Shown here: positions 46,651 to 55,907 of the stretch, piece by piece
How positions within the stretch are numbered: the stretch's first letter is position 1
Layout of the letters: every line of letters starts with the position of its first letter
Origin: Flavobacterium sp.
Lineage (GTDB): Bacteria > Bacteroidota > Bacteroidia > Flavobacteriales > Flavobacteriaceae
NCBI GenBank assembly: GCA_030151255.1
Contig: JASLED010000070.1
Span: 1-64,000, forward strand
Direction: 5' to 3'
DNA: 64,000 nt
The notes under the pieces: generated by a model
Database searches by the model: none
Told to the model about the DNA's origin: nothing
Seen by the model: only the letters and a program-made list of their open reading frames with translations
Made by a program: the position numbers and the translations under genes

Positions 46651-47319
46651 TTAATTACGGTGACCCATTGCAGATAACATTCCTCCGTAAACAGTGTTTA
46701 AAGAAGATAAATTTGTTGTTAGAGCAGCCATTTGCTCTTTTAATTTAACGTTATTTTCTGCTACTTCTTTATTTATTTCAGCGTTACGAGTTGCGCTTTC
46801 TAATTGTACTTTATACATAGAGTTTAAAGACTCTAATTGTGCTGCTGCCATAGACATTTCTTCAGCATATTTTTTAGTAGATGCAACAGAATCAACTGTT
46901 GGAGCAATTTCTTTAGAAGCTGCTTCAAAGTTTCTGATACTTCTTCCTAAGCTATTCATTAATTCACCATCAATTTTAGCTTCTTTTAATAAATCGTCTA
47001 ATTTTTTAGACAACATCCCTTGCTCTTCAGTAGCAGGAAGACCACCAGCTAAACCAACAGCACCGCCACTAATTTTCACAGGGTTTGCATCTCCTCCTTT
47101 TAATTCAGGAAAAACTTTAGACCAATCTAATTCGTCGTCAACAGGTTCGAAAGCAGAAATAGCAAAAATAAGCGCCTCTACCACTAAACCTAAAGTTAAC
47201 ATGTTATTTCCGTTAATTGGCCCCATTTCCATGTGAGTAATTTTAAATAGTGCACCGATAATTACAACTGATGCCCCCATTCCATAACAGAAGTTCATCA
47301 CTTTTTTAGGTATTGCCAT
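46651..47319 (-). CDS. gldL: Gliding motility / type IX secretion motor protein GldL
   Basis: This 222-residue inner-membrane protein has two transmembrane helices, about 8-27 (F-C-Y-G-M-G-A-S-V-V-I-I-G-A-L) and 38-57 (N-M-L-T-L-G-L-V-V-E-A-L-I-F). The Glu in the second helix (V-V-E-A-L-I-F) lies where the proton-transfer acid of the GldLM motor is described. A cytoplasmic tail with heptad-like A-E-E-M-S-M-A-A-A-Q-L-E-S-L-N follows. Length is normal. It is the second gene of gldKLMN. Confidence 0.96.
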   Translation of the reverse strand: MAIPKKVMNFCYGMGASVVIIGALFKITHMEMGPINGNNMLTLGLVVEALIFAISAFEPVDDELDWSKVFPELKGGDANPVKISGGAVGLAGGLPATEEQGMLSKKLDDLLKEAKIDGELMNSLGRSIRNFEAASKEIAPTVDSVASTKKYAEEMSMAAAQLESLNSMYKVQLESATRNAEINKEVAENNVKLKEQMAALTTNLSSLNTVYGGMLSAMGHRN

Positions 47320-47379
47320 AATTCTAATTGTGTTTTTTAATTGATTTCTTTGATTTTTATTTAATTGGTAGATAATCTA

Positions 47380-48780
47380 TTATTTTGCCATTTTAGACAT
47401 ATTTGATCTAGACATAGATCCAGATACTGCCTGAACGGTTCTAAAACCGATATACGATCTAGCAGAGTCAGCATACTCAGAGTCACGTGTAGCAACTTGT
47501 AGCATATAAGCTGGATCTCTCCAAGAACCACCTCTAACAACTTTTAATGGTGTGTCCATCGGGATATTTGTTGGCTTTAAGCTTGACATAAAATCATATG
47601 CAGAAACTTCATACGGCGTACTTGTCCACTCTGCAACGTTTCCTGACATGTTATATAAGTTGTAACCATTTGCAGGATAAGAACGAGCTGTTGCTGTATA
47701 TGTTGCTCCATCTGCTGCATAATCAAAACGAGTTGGTTTGAAGTTTGCCATAAAGCATCCTTTTTCATCTGTTGTGTAAGGACCTCCCCAAGGATACATA
47801 GCTCCATCTAAACCACCACGAGCTGCATATTCCCACTCGCTTTCCATTGGCAATCTATATTCTTGCACTTCAGTTGGCATTCTTTTCGATTTCAAATAAC
47901 CGTTTTTGTACATCGTTCTCCAAGCAGCAAATGCTCTTGCTTGATGCCAGTTTACTCCAACTACAGGATATTCTCCAAAAGCTTCATGCCAGAAATAATC
48001 ATTGTGCATTGGCTCATTGTAAGAATGTTGGAATTCTTTAATCCAACGAGTTGTATCAGGATAGATCAACAACGTTTCTGTTTTTAAACTTCTTTTACGT
48101 TTACTTCTAGGATCTGTACCTTGATCTTTTAATGCTTCTTTTAAATCTACATAAGTATATTTAAATTTCAATTTAGAAACATCAAACATCCCCATTCCGT
48201 TATAAGTTTCTGATGCAGGGATATACAAAGAATCCATTACTTCAACAAACGCTTCATCTGGGTAGCGATCTACCGATAAAGGTAAATTCACTCTTTTATT
48301 CAATCTTCTTCCAGCATACATATCGTCGCTAGACTCCATGCTATAGTAGTTTTCGTACATATATCTTTGATAGGGAGTCATACGGTCTAAGTTTTCCTCA
48401 TTATCCAAGAAAGCATATGCCCCAACACCACCAGCTTCTGGCGTAAGTCCCATATCTTCGGCAGCAATTGCCAAACGTGTACGAACAATTGAGTCTTTTA
48501 CCCAATCAACGAACTTTCGATACTGATTATTGGTTATCTCAGTTTCATCCATATAAAATGAACCAATAGTTACAGTTCGAGTTGGTGCATCTTGTGCACC
48601 AAGGAAGTCTTCATTAGACTGTCCCATAGTAAATGTTCCACCAGGAATTAAGGACATGCCCTGAGGTTTTGTAGTCATCCATCTCTTTCCTTCTACACCC
48701 CCCATCAACTCACCTCGATCTCCTGTACCACAGCTACAAACCAAAGCTAAAACTGCTCCTAACGTAATGATCTTCTTCAT
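47380..48780 (-). CDS. gldK: Gliding motility / type IX secretion lipoprotein GldK
   Basis: This 466-residue lipoprotein has its anchor Cys17 in V-C-S-C-G-T-G. The rest is a formylglycine-generating-enzyme-like (SUMF1) fold: I-P-G-G-T-F-T-M-G-Q-S, then M-D-E-T-E-I-T-N-N-Q-Y, V-G-V-N-W-H-Q-A-R-A-F-A-A-W and V-V-R-G-G-S-W-R-D-P. GldK uses this fold as a structural part and forms a periplasmic ring with GldN. It is the first gene of gldKLMN, with a candidate -7 box at 48851-48858. Confidence 0.96.
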   Translation of the reverse strand: MKKIITLGAVLALVCSCGTGDRGELMGGVEGKRWMTTKPQGMSLIPGGTFTMGQSNEDFLGAQDAPTRTVTIGSFYMDETEITNNQYRKFVDWVKDSIVRTRLAIAAEDMGLTPEAGGVGAYAFLDNEENLDRMTPYQRYMYENYYSMESSDDMYAGRRLNKRVNLPLSVDRYPDEAFVEVMDSLYIPASETYNGMGMFDVSKLKFKYTYVDLKEALKDQGTDPRSKRKRSLKTETLLIYPDTTRWIKEFQHSYNEPMHNDYFWHEAFGEYPVVGVNWHQARAFAAWRTMYKNGYLKSKRMPTEVQEYRLPMESEWEYAARGGLDGAMYPWGGPYTTDEKGCFMANFKPTRFDYAADGATYTATARSYPANGYNLYNMSGNVAEWTSTPYEVSAYDFMSSLKPTNIPMDTPLKVVRGGSWRDPAYMLQVATRDSEYADSARSYIGFRTVQAVSGSMSRSNMSKMAK

Positions 48781-48850
48781 ATAATATTTAGGTTTTCTTA
48801 TACACTTCTTAAAAATGTAAACGTATTCAATTATTTTTAATTTTCAAAAA

Positions 48851-48858
48851 CAAAGCTA
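48851..48858 (-). promoter_or_regulatory. Candidate -7 box of the gldKLMN operon
   Basis: TAGCTTTG on the minus strand fits TAnnTTTG, 70 bases before the gldK ATG and past the end of the arginase-fold gene. No clear -33 TTG is present. Confidence 0.4.
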
Positions 48859-48906
48859 AAAAAAATTTAGTTTATATTTAACATATAAATTTGTTAAATA
48901 TTTAAT

Positions 48907-50055
48907 TCATACAAAACTCTTTTTAAACGTTCTCCACCATCTATCAGGTAGTTGCTGAGAAGTCGCCTTTAAATAGTCTTCGTAAGCACATGGTAACAAT
49001 ACTTTTTTGCTTAACTTTTTATTAACAACTTGATTCAAATCCACTTCCATCCACCATCTTTCCGACTTATCACTTTTGTAAAATATTAAATTTTCATAAC
49101 CTTCGAACGGAACAATATATTTTAAACAGTTGTCGTTGTGTTTAAAAGGATATTCATCATATCTATAATTTACCCCTTCTACAAAGTACCACAACATCTG
49201 GCTTATTAATAACGCTTCTGTTACTTGATTATTGTAATTAAAAATTCCGAATGTTGATACTTTATCGCTCAACCCACTATAACGTGCTAGTCCGCAAATT
49301 TCTCTTCCATCAAATCCGTTTGGATTAAAGTTTAAAAAGTCACCTGAATCACTCGATTTTATAGCATTCATATCGATACTTACAATATCTGCATCTCTTA
49401 AAACAGGCTCGGCTAAAGCTAAATTATTAGCAATTTCCCCTACTCTATACGCATCAAAATACAAGTTATCAATCAAATCAATCTCTTCCTGCGAATTGAA
49501 ATAAGTTTGATAGCCTAAATTAGAGAAATTAAACAAGTTTACAGGTTCTTCGAGAATTATTTTTGACAAAAAACTTTCGGCTAAACAACTATTTTGTTTA
49601 ACTATATCTATTTTACTATCTATCGCTACTAAATTAACTGTTTGTTCTAATTTATCATACGCTCTATAAAGCGCATACGTTAAATCTTGAGAACCACCTA
49701 AAACAACGGGAATAACGTTGTTTTTTACAAGCTCTGCTACCACAATTTTCAAGAGACAATAGGTATCTTCAAGGCGTTCTCCTGCAATAATATCACCTAG
49801 ATCAACTATTTTCAGATCCCAATTACCTGGATATAACGCATAAAAACTTTTTCTAATCTTAGCAATATCAACTACATCAATATCTGATTGAGCTCCTCGA
49901 TTTTCGCCAACTCCAATAATTGCAATTTTATATTGTTTAAACTTATCAAAATCGCCGCCCGCATGAAAATGAACTTTTTTACCTAAACATTGACTAGGCA
50001 AACCATCTATATAGTTTCTCAATTCAATACTTATTGAATGTAACAGTTCAATCAT
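48907..50055 (-). CDS. Arginase/formimidoylglutamase-fold protein with degenerate metal site
   Basis: This 382-residue protein aligns over its length with the ureohydrolase superfamily and would usually be called formimidoylglutamase. The metal-binding motifs are altered. The G-G-D-H block is G-G-S-Q (120-123), so the His is lost. D-A-H-x-D is D-S-K-I-D (146-150), so its His is a Lys. S-x-D-x-D-x-x-D is S-I-D-M-N (227-231), so the second Asp is Asn. Three of the usual Mn ligands are thus absent and hydrolase activity is unlikely. It lies 12 bases after topA and 126 bases before gldK, pointing to cotranscription with topA. A structural or binding role is possible. Confidence 0.8.
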   Translation of the reverse strand: MIELLHSISIELRNYIDGLPSQCLGKKVHFHAGGDFDKFKQYKIAIIGVGENRGAQSDIDVVDIAKIRKSFYALYPGNWDLKIVDLGDIIAGERLEDTYCLLKIVVAELVKNNVIPVVLGGSQDLTYALYRAYDKLEQTVNLVAIDSKIDIVKQNSCLAESFLSKIILEEPVNLFNFSNLGYQTYFNSQEEIDLIDNLYFDAYRVGEIANNLALAEPVLRDADIVSIDMNAIKSSDSGDFLNFNPNGFDGREICGLARYSGLSDKVSTFGIFNYNNQVTEALLISQMLWYFVEGVNYRYDEYPFKHNDNCLKYIVPFEGYENLIFYKSDKSERWWMEVDLNQVVNKKLSKKVLLPCAYEDYLKATSQQLPDRWWRTFKKSFV

Positions 50056-50067
50056 ATCGCAATTAAA

Positions 50068-52599
50068 TTATTTTTTAGTTGTTTTCTTAGCTGCTGGCTT
50101 TTTTACAGCTTTTGTAGCAGTAGTTTTCTTAGCACTTGCTGCCTTCGTTTTCTTAGCTGGTGTTTTTTCTTCAATAAGAGCTTGTACTTGCTCTAGCGTC
50201 ATTGCTTGCGCATCAACATCCTTAGATAATTCAATTTTAATTTTACCTTTTAGAATTACCGATCTACCCCATCTTGCCTTTTCTACTTTAATTCCTTCTT
50301 CTGGCCAATCGTGAATTACCTTATCAATTTCTTTTTGAATTTTCTCTTCAATTAATTCAGCAACATCGCTATTTGATAAATTATCGAAATTATATTTTTT
50401 GTTTACGTTAATAAACATTCCATTCCACTTTAAATAAGGTCCAAATCTACCAACTCCTTTTTGCACAGGCATATCTCTGTAAGTGGCAATTGGCATATCT
50501 GCCTGCTCTTTCTCTTGAATAAATTCAAGCGCTTTATCAAAAGTAACATCTAAAGGCTCTAATCCTTTAGGAAGAGAAATAAATGTTTTACCTACACGAA
50601 CATATGGGCCGAATCTACCATTATTTACCTCAACTTCTTCGCCTTTATACTCACCAAGCATTTTTGGCAATAAAAACAATTTTAAGGCATCTTCTAACGT
50701 GATTGTTCCAATATTTTGATCTGGAGCCAAACTTGCATATTGTTTTTCTTCATCAGTTGCATCGCCTATTTGAGCCATTGGTCCAAACTTTCCTAAACGC
50801 ACTAAAACAGGTTTTCCTGACGCTGGATGAACACCCAAAATACGTTCGCCTGATTCACGATCTGCATGCTCTTCTACATCTTTTACTGTTGGGTGAAAAT
50901 GATCATAAAATTCTTTCATCATTTTTGTCCAATCTTCGTCACCTGCTGCAATTGAATCAAAATCCTCTTCAACTTTTGCCGTAAAATTGTAATCTAAAAT
51001 TGTTTTAAAATTCTTTACAAGAAAATCATTTACAATAATACCAATATCTGTAGGTACTAATTTTCCTTTATCAGAACCCGTTTTTTCAACCAATACTTTA
51101 TCAGTAATATCACCTTTAGCCAGTGTAAGTACTTTATAACTTCTTTCTTTCCCTTCGGTTATTCCTTTTTCTACATAATTTCGAGCGATAATTGTAGAAA
51201 TAGTTGGCGCATAAGTAGATGGTCTACCAATACCTAATTCTTCTAATTTTTTAACCAAAGAAGCTTCTGTATAACGAGCCGCAGGTTTGCTATATCTTTG
51301 TGTTGCTACAATATATTTATTATCTAATTGCTCACCCACTTTTAATTGTGGTAAAATACCTTCTACTTCTTCCTCTTCATCATCATGTCCTTCTAAATAC
51401 ACTTTTAAGAAACCTTCAAAAAGCAATACTTCTCCTGTAGCTAAAAACAGCTCTTTATGCTTATCTGCTCCGATTCGAACGTTTGTACGTTCTAACTTAG
51501 CATCACTCATTTGAGAAGCAACTGTACGCTTCCAAATTAATTCATATAATCTTGCTTGATCTCTATCTAATGGAACCGAGTGCAATGCCATATTTGTAGG
51601 ACGAATTGCCTCGTGCGCTTCTTGAGCGCCTTTGCTTTTTGTAACGTAATTTCTTGTTTGTACATAATCTGCACCATATGATTTGGTAATTTCATCTACT
51701 GCTGCTTTAACTGCCTCGGTAGATAAATTTACACTATCCGTTCTCATATAAGTAATAAATCCTTCTTCGTACAAACGTTGCGCCAACATCATTGTTTGCC
51801 CTACCGAATAGTAAAGCTTACGTGCAGCCTCTTGCTGAAGTGTTGATGTAGTAAATGGTGCTGCTGGCGATTTTTTTGCTGGTTTTGTTTCTAAATCTGC
51901 AATTGCAAAATTTGCATTGATATTTTGATTTAAGAAATCTTGTGCCTCTTGTTCCGTCATAAAAGACTTAGAAACTTTAGCTTTTACAACCTTCTTTTCT
52001 GTCGTTATAAATTCGGCAGTAACACTATATGAAGAATGAATTGAGAATTCATTAATTTCTTTTTCTCTTTCTACAATTAAACGAACTGCTACTGACTGAA
52101 CACGTCCTGCCGATAGCCCTCCTTTTACTTTTTTCCATAAAACAGGAGATAATTCGTAACCTACTAAACGATCCAACACTCTACGTGCTTGTTGTGCGTT
52201 TACTAAATCGTAATTAATTGTTCTTGGATTTTCAATTGCTTTTAGAATTGCCGATTTGGTAATTTCATGAAAAACAATTCGTTTTGTTTTATCTTGATTT
52301 AAATTTAGTTCTTCCGCCAAGTGCCATGCAATAGCCTCTCCCTCACGGTCTTCATCGGAAGCTAACCAAACAACTTCTGCTTTTTTAGATAGATCTTTTA
52401 ATTTTTTTACAACGGCCTTTTTATCATTAGATACTTCATATTTGGGTTTAAATCCATTTTCTACATCTACCCCAATTTCTTTTGATGGTAAATCTGCTAT
52501 ATGTCCATAACTTGATTCAACTTGATAATCTTTGCCTAAAAACTTTTCGATCGTCTTTGCTTTAGCTGGTGACTCCACAATCACTAAATTCTTTGCCAT
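50068..52599 (-). CDS. topA: DNA topoisomerase I
   Basis: This 843-residue type IA topoisomerase relaxes negative supercoils. The Toprim domain starts the protein (N-L-V-I-V-E-S-P-A-K-A-K-T-I-E-K-F-L-G) with D-E-D-R-E-G-E-A-I-A-W-H for Mg binding. The active-site Tyr is in I-T-Y-M-R-T-D-S. Several C-terminal repeats of G-R-F-G-P-Y-V/L type follow in place of clear four-Cys zinc fingers. The end is a Lys/Ala-rich tail (A-K-K-T-T-A-T-K-A), a common DNA-binding extension. It is divergent from miaB across 520 bases. Confidence 0.97.
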   Translation of the reverse strand: MAKNLVIVESPAKAKTIEKFLGKDYQVESSYGHIADLPSKEIGVDVENGFKPKYEVSNDKKAVVKKLKDLSKKAEVVWLASDEDREGEAIAWHLAEELNLNQDKTKRIVFHEITKSAILKAIENPRTINYDLVNAQQARRVLDRLVGYELSPVLWKKVKGGLSAGRVQSVAVRLIVEREKEINEFSIHSSYSVTAEFITTEKKVVKAKVSKSFMTEQEAQDFLNQNINANFAIADLETKPAKKSPAAPFTTSTLQQEAARKLYYSVGQTMMLAQRLYEEGFITYMRTDSVNLSTEAVKAAVDEITKSYGADYVQTRNYVTKSKGAQEAHEAIRPTNMALHSVPLDRDQARLYELIWKRTVASQMSDAKLERTNVRIGADKHKELFLATGEVLLFEGFLKVYLEGHDDEEEEVEGILPQLKVGEQLDNKYIVATQRYSKPAARYTEASLVKKLEELGIGRPSTYAPTISTIIARNYVEKGITEGKERSYKVLTLAKGDITDKVLVEKTGSDKGKLVPTDIGIIVNDFLVKNFKTILDYNFTAKVEEDFDSIAAGDEDWTKMMKEFYDHFHPTVKDVEEHADRESGERILGVHPASGKPVLVRLGKFGPMAQIGDATDEEKQYASLAPDQNIGTITLEDALKLFLLPKMLGEYKGEEVEVNNGRFGPYVRVGKTFISLPKGLEPLDVTFDKALEFIQEKEQADMPIATYRDMPVQKGVGRFGPYLKWNGMFINVNKKYNFDNLSNSDVAELIEEKIQKEIDKVIHDWPEEGIKVEKARWGRSVILKGKIKIELSKDVDAQAMTLEQVQALIEEKTPAKKTKAASAKKTTATKAVKKPAAKKTTKK

Positions 52600-53131
52600 A
52601 CTTCATTCTTTTGTGAAGCAAAATATACGTTTTACCGAATATTATTACTTCATATATCTGTTATTCTTTATTTTTATCAAAACTAGCACATTTAATTTAT
52701 AAATGTGAAATTTTTTTAACTAAGCATTGATAAATAAATCTTTCTATCCCTTATTTTGTTATAAAATTGCTCAAAAGTAGGAAAACTATTGTAATTACTT
52801 AATGATTGACTTTAACTATTTTTATAAATTTATTAAATCTATCACTTTCTTTGAGGTAAATCCATCTCATGTTTAACTACTTTTTCTAATCAAACTTCTC
52901 AATTTCAATTACAAATAAAATTCTTTTATAAATTTCACTCCATAATTAATAACAAAAACATTAAAAACACTTCGGATTATGTTTAAGATATTTTCTAAGC
53001 CTATATATAATAATGTATAAAAAGATGATTTAAAATAGTATTAAACGGAAATATAAAGCTGTCAACTTGTCAGTAATTGAAAAATAATTATCTTTGTCAA
53101 TCAATTATAGAACACCCTTTTGGATAATAAC
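52600..53131. other. Divergent intergenic region between topA and miaB
   Basis: This gap of about 530 bases is A/T-rich. I see no open frame that looks like a gene and no RNA-like hairpin. The miaB promoter at 53067-53096 is the only clear signal. No exact TAnnTTTG box is visible upstream of topA. Confidence 0.55.
53067..53096 (+). promoter_or_regulatory. Promoter of the miaB-secG gene group
   Basis: TTG at 53067-53069, 19-base spacer, TATCTTTG at 53089-53096. The box lies 35 bases before the miaB ATG at 53132. Confidence 0.7.
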
Positions 53132-54580
53132 ATGGAGAAGGTAATAGACGAAAACAAACAAGGCACAAGCCTTAATTTAGATTATAACGCCAATAATACA
53201 AAGAAGTTATTCATTGAGAGCTATGGCTGCCAGATGAACTTTTCGGATAGTGAAATCGTTGCTTCTATTTTAGCAAACGAAGGATATAATACTACTACAA
53301 ACTTAGAAGAAGCCGATTTAGTATTAGTAAACACTTGCTCTATCCGAGATAAAGCAGAACAAACTGTTCGTAAACGTTTAGATCAATACAATCAAGTAAA
53401 AAGAAAAAATCCAGGAATGAAAGTTGGAGTTTTGGGTTGTATGGCAGAACGCTTAAAAAGCAAATTCTTAGAAGAAGAGAAGATTGTAGATATGGTTGTT
53501 GGGCCAGATGCTTACAAGGATTTACCTAATTTATTAAAAGAAGTTGATGAAGGAAGAGATGCTATCAACGTAATTTTATCTAAAGATGAAACATACGGAG
53601 ATATTGCACCAGTTCGTTTACAAAGTAATGGTGTTACTGCATTTGTATCTATTACAAGAGGTTGTGACAATATGTGCACATTCTGTGTAGTTCCATTTAC
53701 GAGAGGACGTGAGCGAAGCCGCGATCCGCAAAGTATTATGGAAGAAATTAAAGATTTGCACGAAAAAGGTTTTAAAGAAATTACTTTATTAGGACAAAAC
53801 GTAGATAGTTACTTATGGTATGGTGGCGGACTTAAGAAAGATTTTGAGAAAGCAACCGAAATGCAAAAAGCAACTGCCGTAGATTTTGCTCAATTATTAG
53901 AGCAATGTGCCATTTCATTTCCAAAAATGCGTTTTCGTTTTTCAACTTCCAATCCGCAAGATATGCACTTGGAAGTAATAGAAGTTATTGCAAAATATCC
54001 AAACGTATGTAAATACATTCACTTACCCGTACAATCAGGTAGCACACGCATTTTACAAGAAATGAATCGTCAACATACAAGAGAAGAATACATGACATTA
54101 CTTGATAATATTTATCGTTTAGTGCCAGATATCTCTCTGTCTCAAGATATGATTACAGGTTTCCCTACAGAAACAGAAGAAGATCATCAAGACACACTTT
54201 CTTTAATGAAATATGCAAACTATGATTTTGGTTATATGTTTTCCTATTCTGAAAGACCAGGAACATTAGCTGCTAGAAAACTAGAAGACGATATACCAGA
54301 AGCTACTAAAATGAGACGTTTAGCTGAAGTTATTGAAGTTCAACGCGAAATTTCTTTGACAAGAACGCAGCGTTTTCTTGGGCAAACAGTTGAAGTATTG
54401 ATCGAAAAAACATCAAAAAGATCAGCACAAGAATGGTCTGGAAGAAACTCTCAAAACACAACAGTTGTATTTCCGAAAGGAGATTACAAAGTGGGCGATT
54501 TTGTAGAAGTTAAAATTACAGATTGTACTTCAGCAACATTAATTGGAGAAGCAGTTGGTTATTCGCCAATGCAAGCATAA
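53132..54580 (+). CDS. miaB: tRNA-2-methylthio-N6-dimethylallyladenosine synthase
   Basis: MiaB adds a methylthio group to i6A37 of tRNAs. The N-terminal UPF0004 domain has C-Q-M-N and C-S-I-R-D cysteines, the radical-SAM core has C-D-N-M-C-T-F-C (C-x3-C-x2-C), and the end is a TRAM domain (I-E-K-T-S-K-R to G-E-A-V-G). I start at the ATG at 53132; a TTG 12 bases earlier would add four residues. Length is 482. It heads a plus-strand group with a sigma-54 activator, lptE, a TPR-like gene and secG. Confidence 0.96.
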   Translation: MEKVIDENKQGTSLNLDYNANNTKKLFIESYGCQMNFSDSEIVASILANEGYNTTTNLEEADLVLVNTCSIRDKAEQTVRKRLDQYNQVKRKNPGMKVGVLGCMAERLKSKFLEEEKIVDMVVGPDAYKDLPNLLKEVDEGRDAINVILSKDETYGDIAPVRLQSNGVTAFVSITRGCDNMCTFCVVPFTRGRERSRDPQSIMEEIKDLHEKGFKEITLLGQNVDSYLWYGGGLKKDFEKATEMQKATAVDFAQLLEQCAISFPKMRFRFSTSNPQDMHLEVIEVIAKYPNVCKYIHLPVQSGSTRILQEMNRQHTREEYMTLLDNIYRLVPDISLSQDMITGFPTETEEDHQDTLSLMKYANYDFGYMFSYSERPGTLAARKLEDDIPEATKMRRLAEVIEVQREISLTRTQRFLGQTVEVLIEKTSKRSAQEWSGRNSQNTTVVFPKGDYKVGDFVEVKITDCTSATLIGEAVGYSPMQA

Positions 54581-54619
54581 AACTATTGTAGAACCTATAT
54601 TATTCTATAAAAAATAAGA

Positions 54620-55903
54620 ATGGAGAACGTTCAAGCAATAAAACGCAGATTCGAAATAATAGGAAATGATCCTAAACTAAACAGAGCAATTGAAAAAGCA
54701 ATTCAAGTTGCTCCAACCGATATTTCTGTTTTAGTAACGGGTGAAAGCGGTGTAGGTAAAGAAAGTATTCCACGAATAATTCATTCATTATCCCATCGAA
54801 AACATGGCAAATATATTGCTGTAAACTGTGGTGCCATTCCTGAAGGAACAATTGACAGTGAACTATTTGGGCATGAAAAAGGAGCATTTACAGGTGCTGT
54901 AGGTAACCGCGAAGGATATTTTGAAGAAGCAAATGGCGGAACAATTTTTCTTGACGAGGTGGGTGAATTACCTTTAACCACCCAAGTAAGATTATTGAGA
55001 ATTTTGGAAAATGGAGAATTCTTAAAAGTAGGTTCGTCCAAAGTACAAAAAACAGATATAAGAATTATTGCCGCAACCAACGTAAATATGTTGGATGCCA
55101 TAGCAAAAGGGAAATTTAGAGAAGATTTATACTACCGCTTAAGTACGGTAGAAATCTCTCTTCCTCCTTTAAGAGAACGAGGCGAAGATATTCATCTATT
55201 ATTTAGAAAATTTGCTTCTGATTTTGCACACAAATACAATATGCCTCCTATTCGATTAGATTTAGCGGCAACCAATTATTTATTAAGATATCGTTGGGAC
55301 GGAAACATACGTCAATTAAGAAACGTAGCCGAAGAAATTTCTGTATTAGAAACAAATAGAGAAATCAATCTTCCTACTCTTCAATCTTATTTACCGAACC
55401 ACAACAAGCAATTGCCTTCTGTGCTAAATCAGCAAAAAACAGAAAGCGACTTTAGTTCTGAACGAGAGATTTTATACAAAATATTATTCGATATGCGAAA
55501 TGATATTACCGATTTAAAAAAACTTACATTAGAACTATTAAAACAAGATAAAGGGCAAGTACAAGAAACGAATCAGCCCTTAATTCAGCGTATTTTTGGA
55601 GGAAAATCAAACGAAACGATTGAATATCCTGCCAATCCGAGTGATATTTTACAAATCGAAAATACAAATACGCACATTTCATCAACCTTTCATCCAACAA
55701 TTATAGACAATACAATTGAAGATGAAGACGATTATTTAATTGCTGAAACCGTTGAAGATGAACCTTTAAATTTGGAAGAACAAGAAGTGGAACTCATCAA
55801 AAGAGCATTAGACAGAAATAAAGGAAAACGAAAAGTTGCTGCTGAAGAATTAGGTATTTCTGAACGAACACTTTATCGAAAAATAAAACAATACAACTTA
55901 TAA
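54620..55903 (+). CDS. Sigma-54-dependent transcriptional activator without receiver domain
   Basis: This 427-residue protein is an AAA+ enhancer-binding activator. Walker A is G-E-S-G-V-G-K-E (41-48), the sigma-54-contacting loop G-A-F-T-G-A is at 88-93, and Walker B T-I-F-L-D-E is at 108-113. An R-D-D-x-Y-Y-R-L-type arginine region (E-D-L-Y-Y-R-L-S) is intact. The C-terminal Fis-like helix-turn-helix (about 385-427, K-V-A-A-E-E-L-G-I-S-E-R-T-L-Y-R-K) follows an unusually long, Asn/Glu-rich linker (250-385). No receiver, GAF or PAS domain precedes the AAA+ core, so the protein may be constitutive or controlled by expression. The four residues after G-K are E-S-I-P, unlike the usual L-x-A/V-R. 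Confidence 0.92.
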   Translation: MENVQAIKRRFEIIGNDPKLNRAIEKAIQVAPTDISVLVTGESGVGKESIPRIIHSLSHRKHGKYIAVNCGAIPEGTIDSELFGHEKGAFTGAVGNREGYFEEANGGTIFLDEVGELPLTTQVRLLRILENGEFLKVGSSKVQKTDIRIIAATNVNMLDAIAKGKFREDLYYRLSTVEISLPPLRERGEDIHLLFRKFASDFAHKYNMPPIRLDLAATNYLLRYRWDGNIRQLRNVAEEISVLETNREINLPTLQSYLPNHNKQLPSVLNQQKTESDFSSEREILYKILFDMRNDITDLKKLTLELLKQDKGQVQETNQPLIQRIFGGKSNETIEYPANPSDILQIENTNTHISSTFHPTIIDNTIEDEDDYLIAETVEDEPLNLEEQEVELIKRALDRNKGKRKVAAEELGISERTLYRKIKQYNL

Positions 55904-55907
55904 TTCT

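Noticed and set aside
46694..47236. Long open frame on the plus strand (180 codons) opposite gldL
   Set aside because: It is the antisense shadow of a well-supported gldL gene, with no promoter and a composition dictated by the other strand.
19600..50055. hutU and the arginase-fold protein as parts of one histidine-degradation system
   Set aside because: They lie 29 kb apart in different operons, and the second protein lacks key metal ligands.
53120..53131. TTG at 53120 as the miaB start
   Set aside because: An ATG four codons later fits the promoter spacing and is the simpler start.
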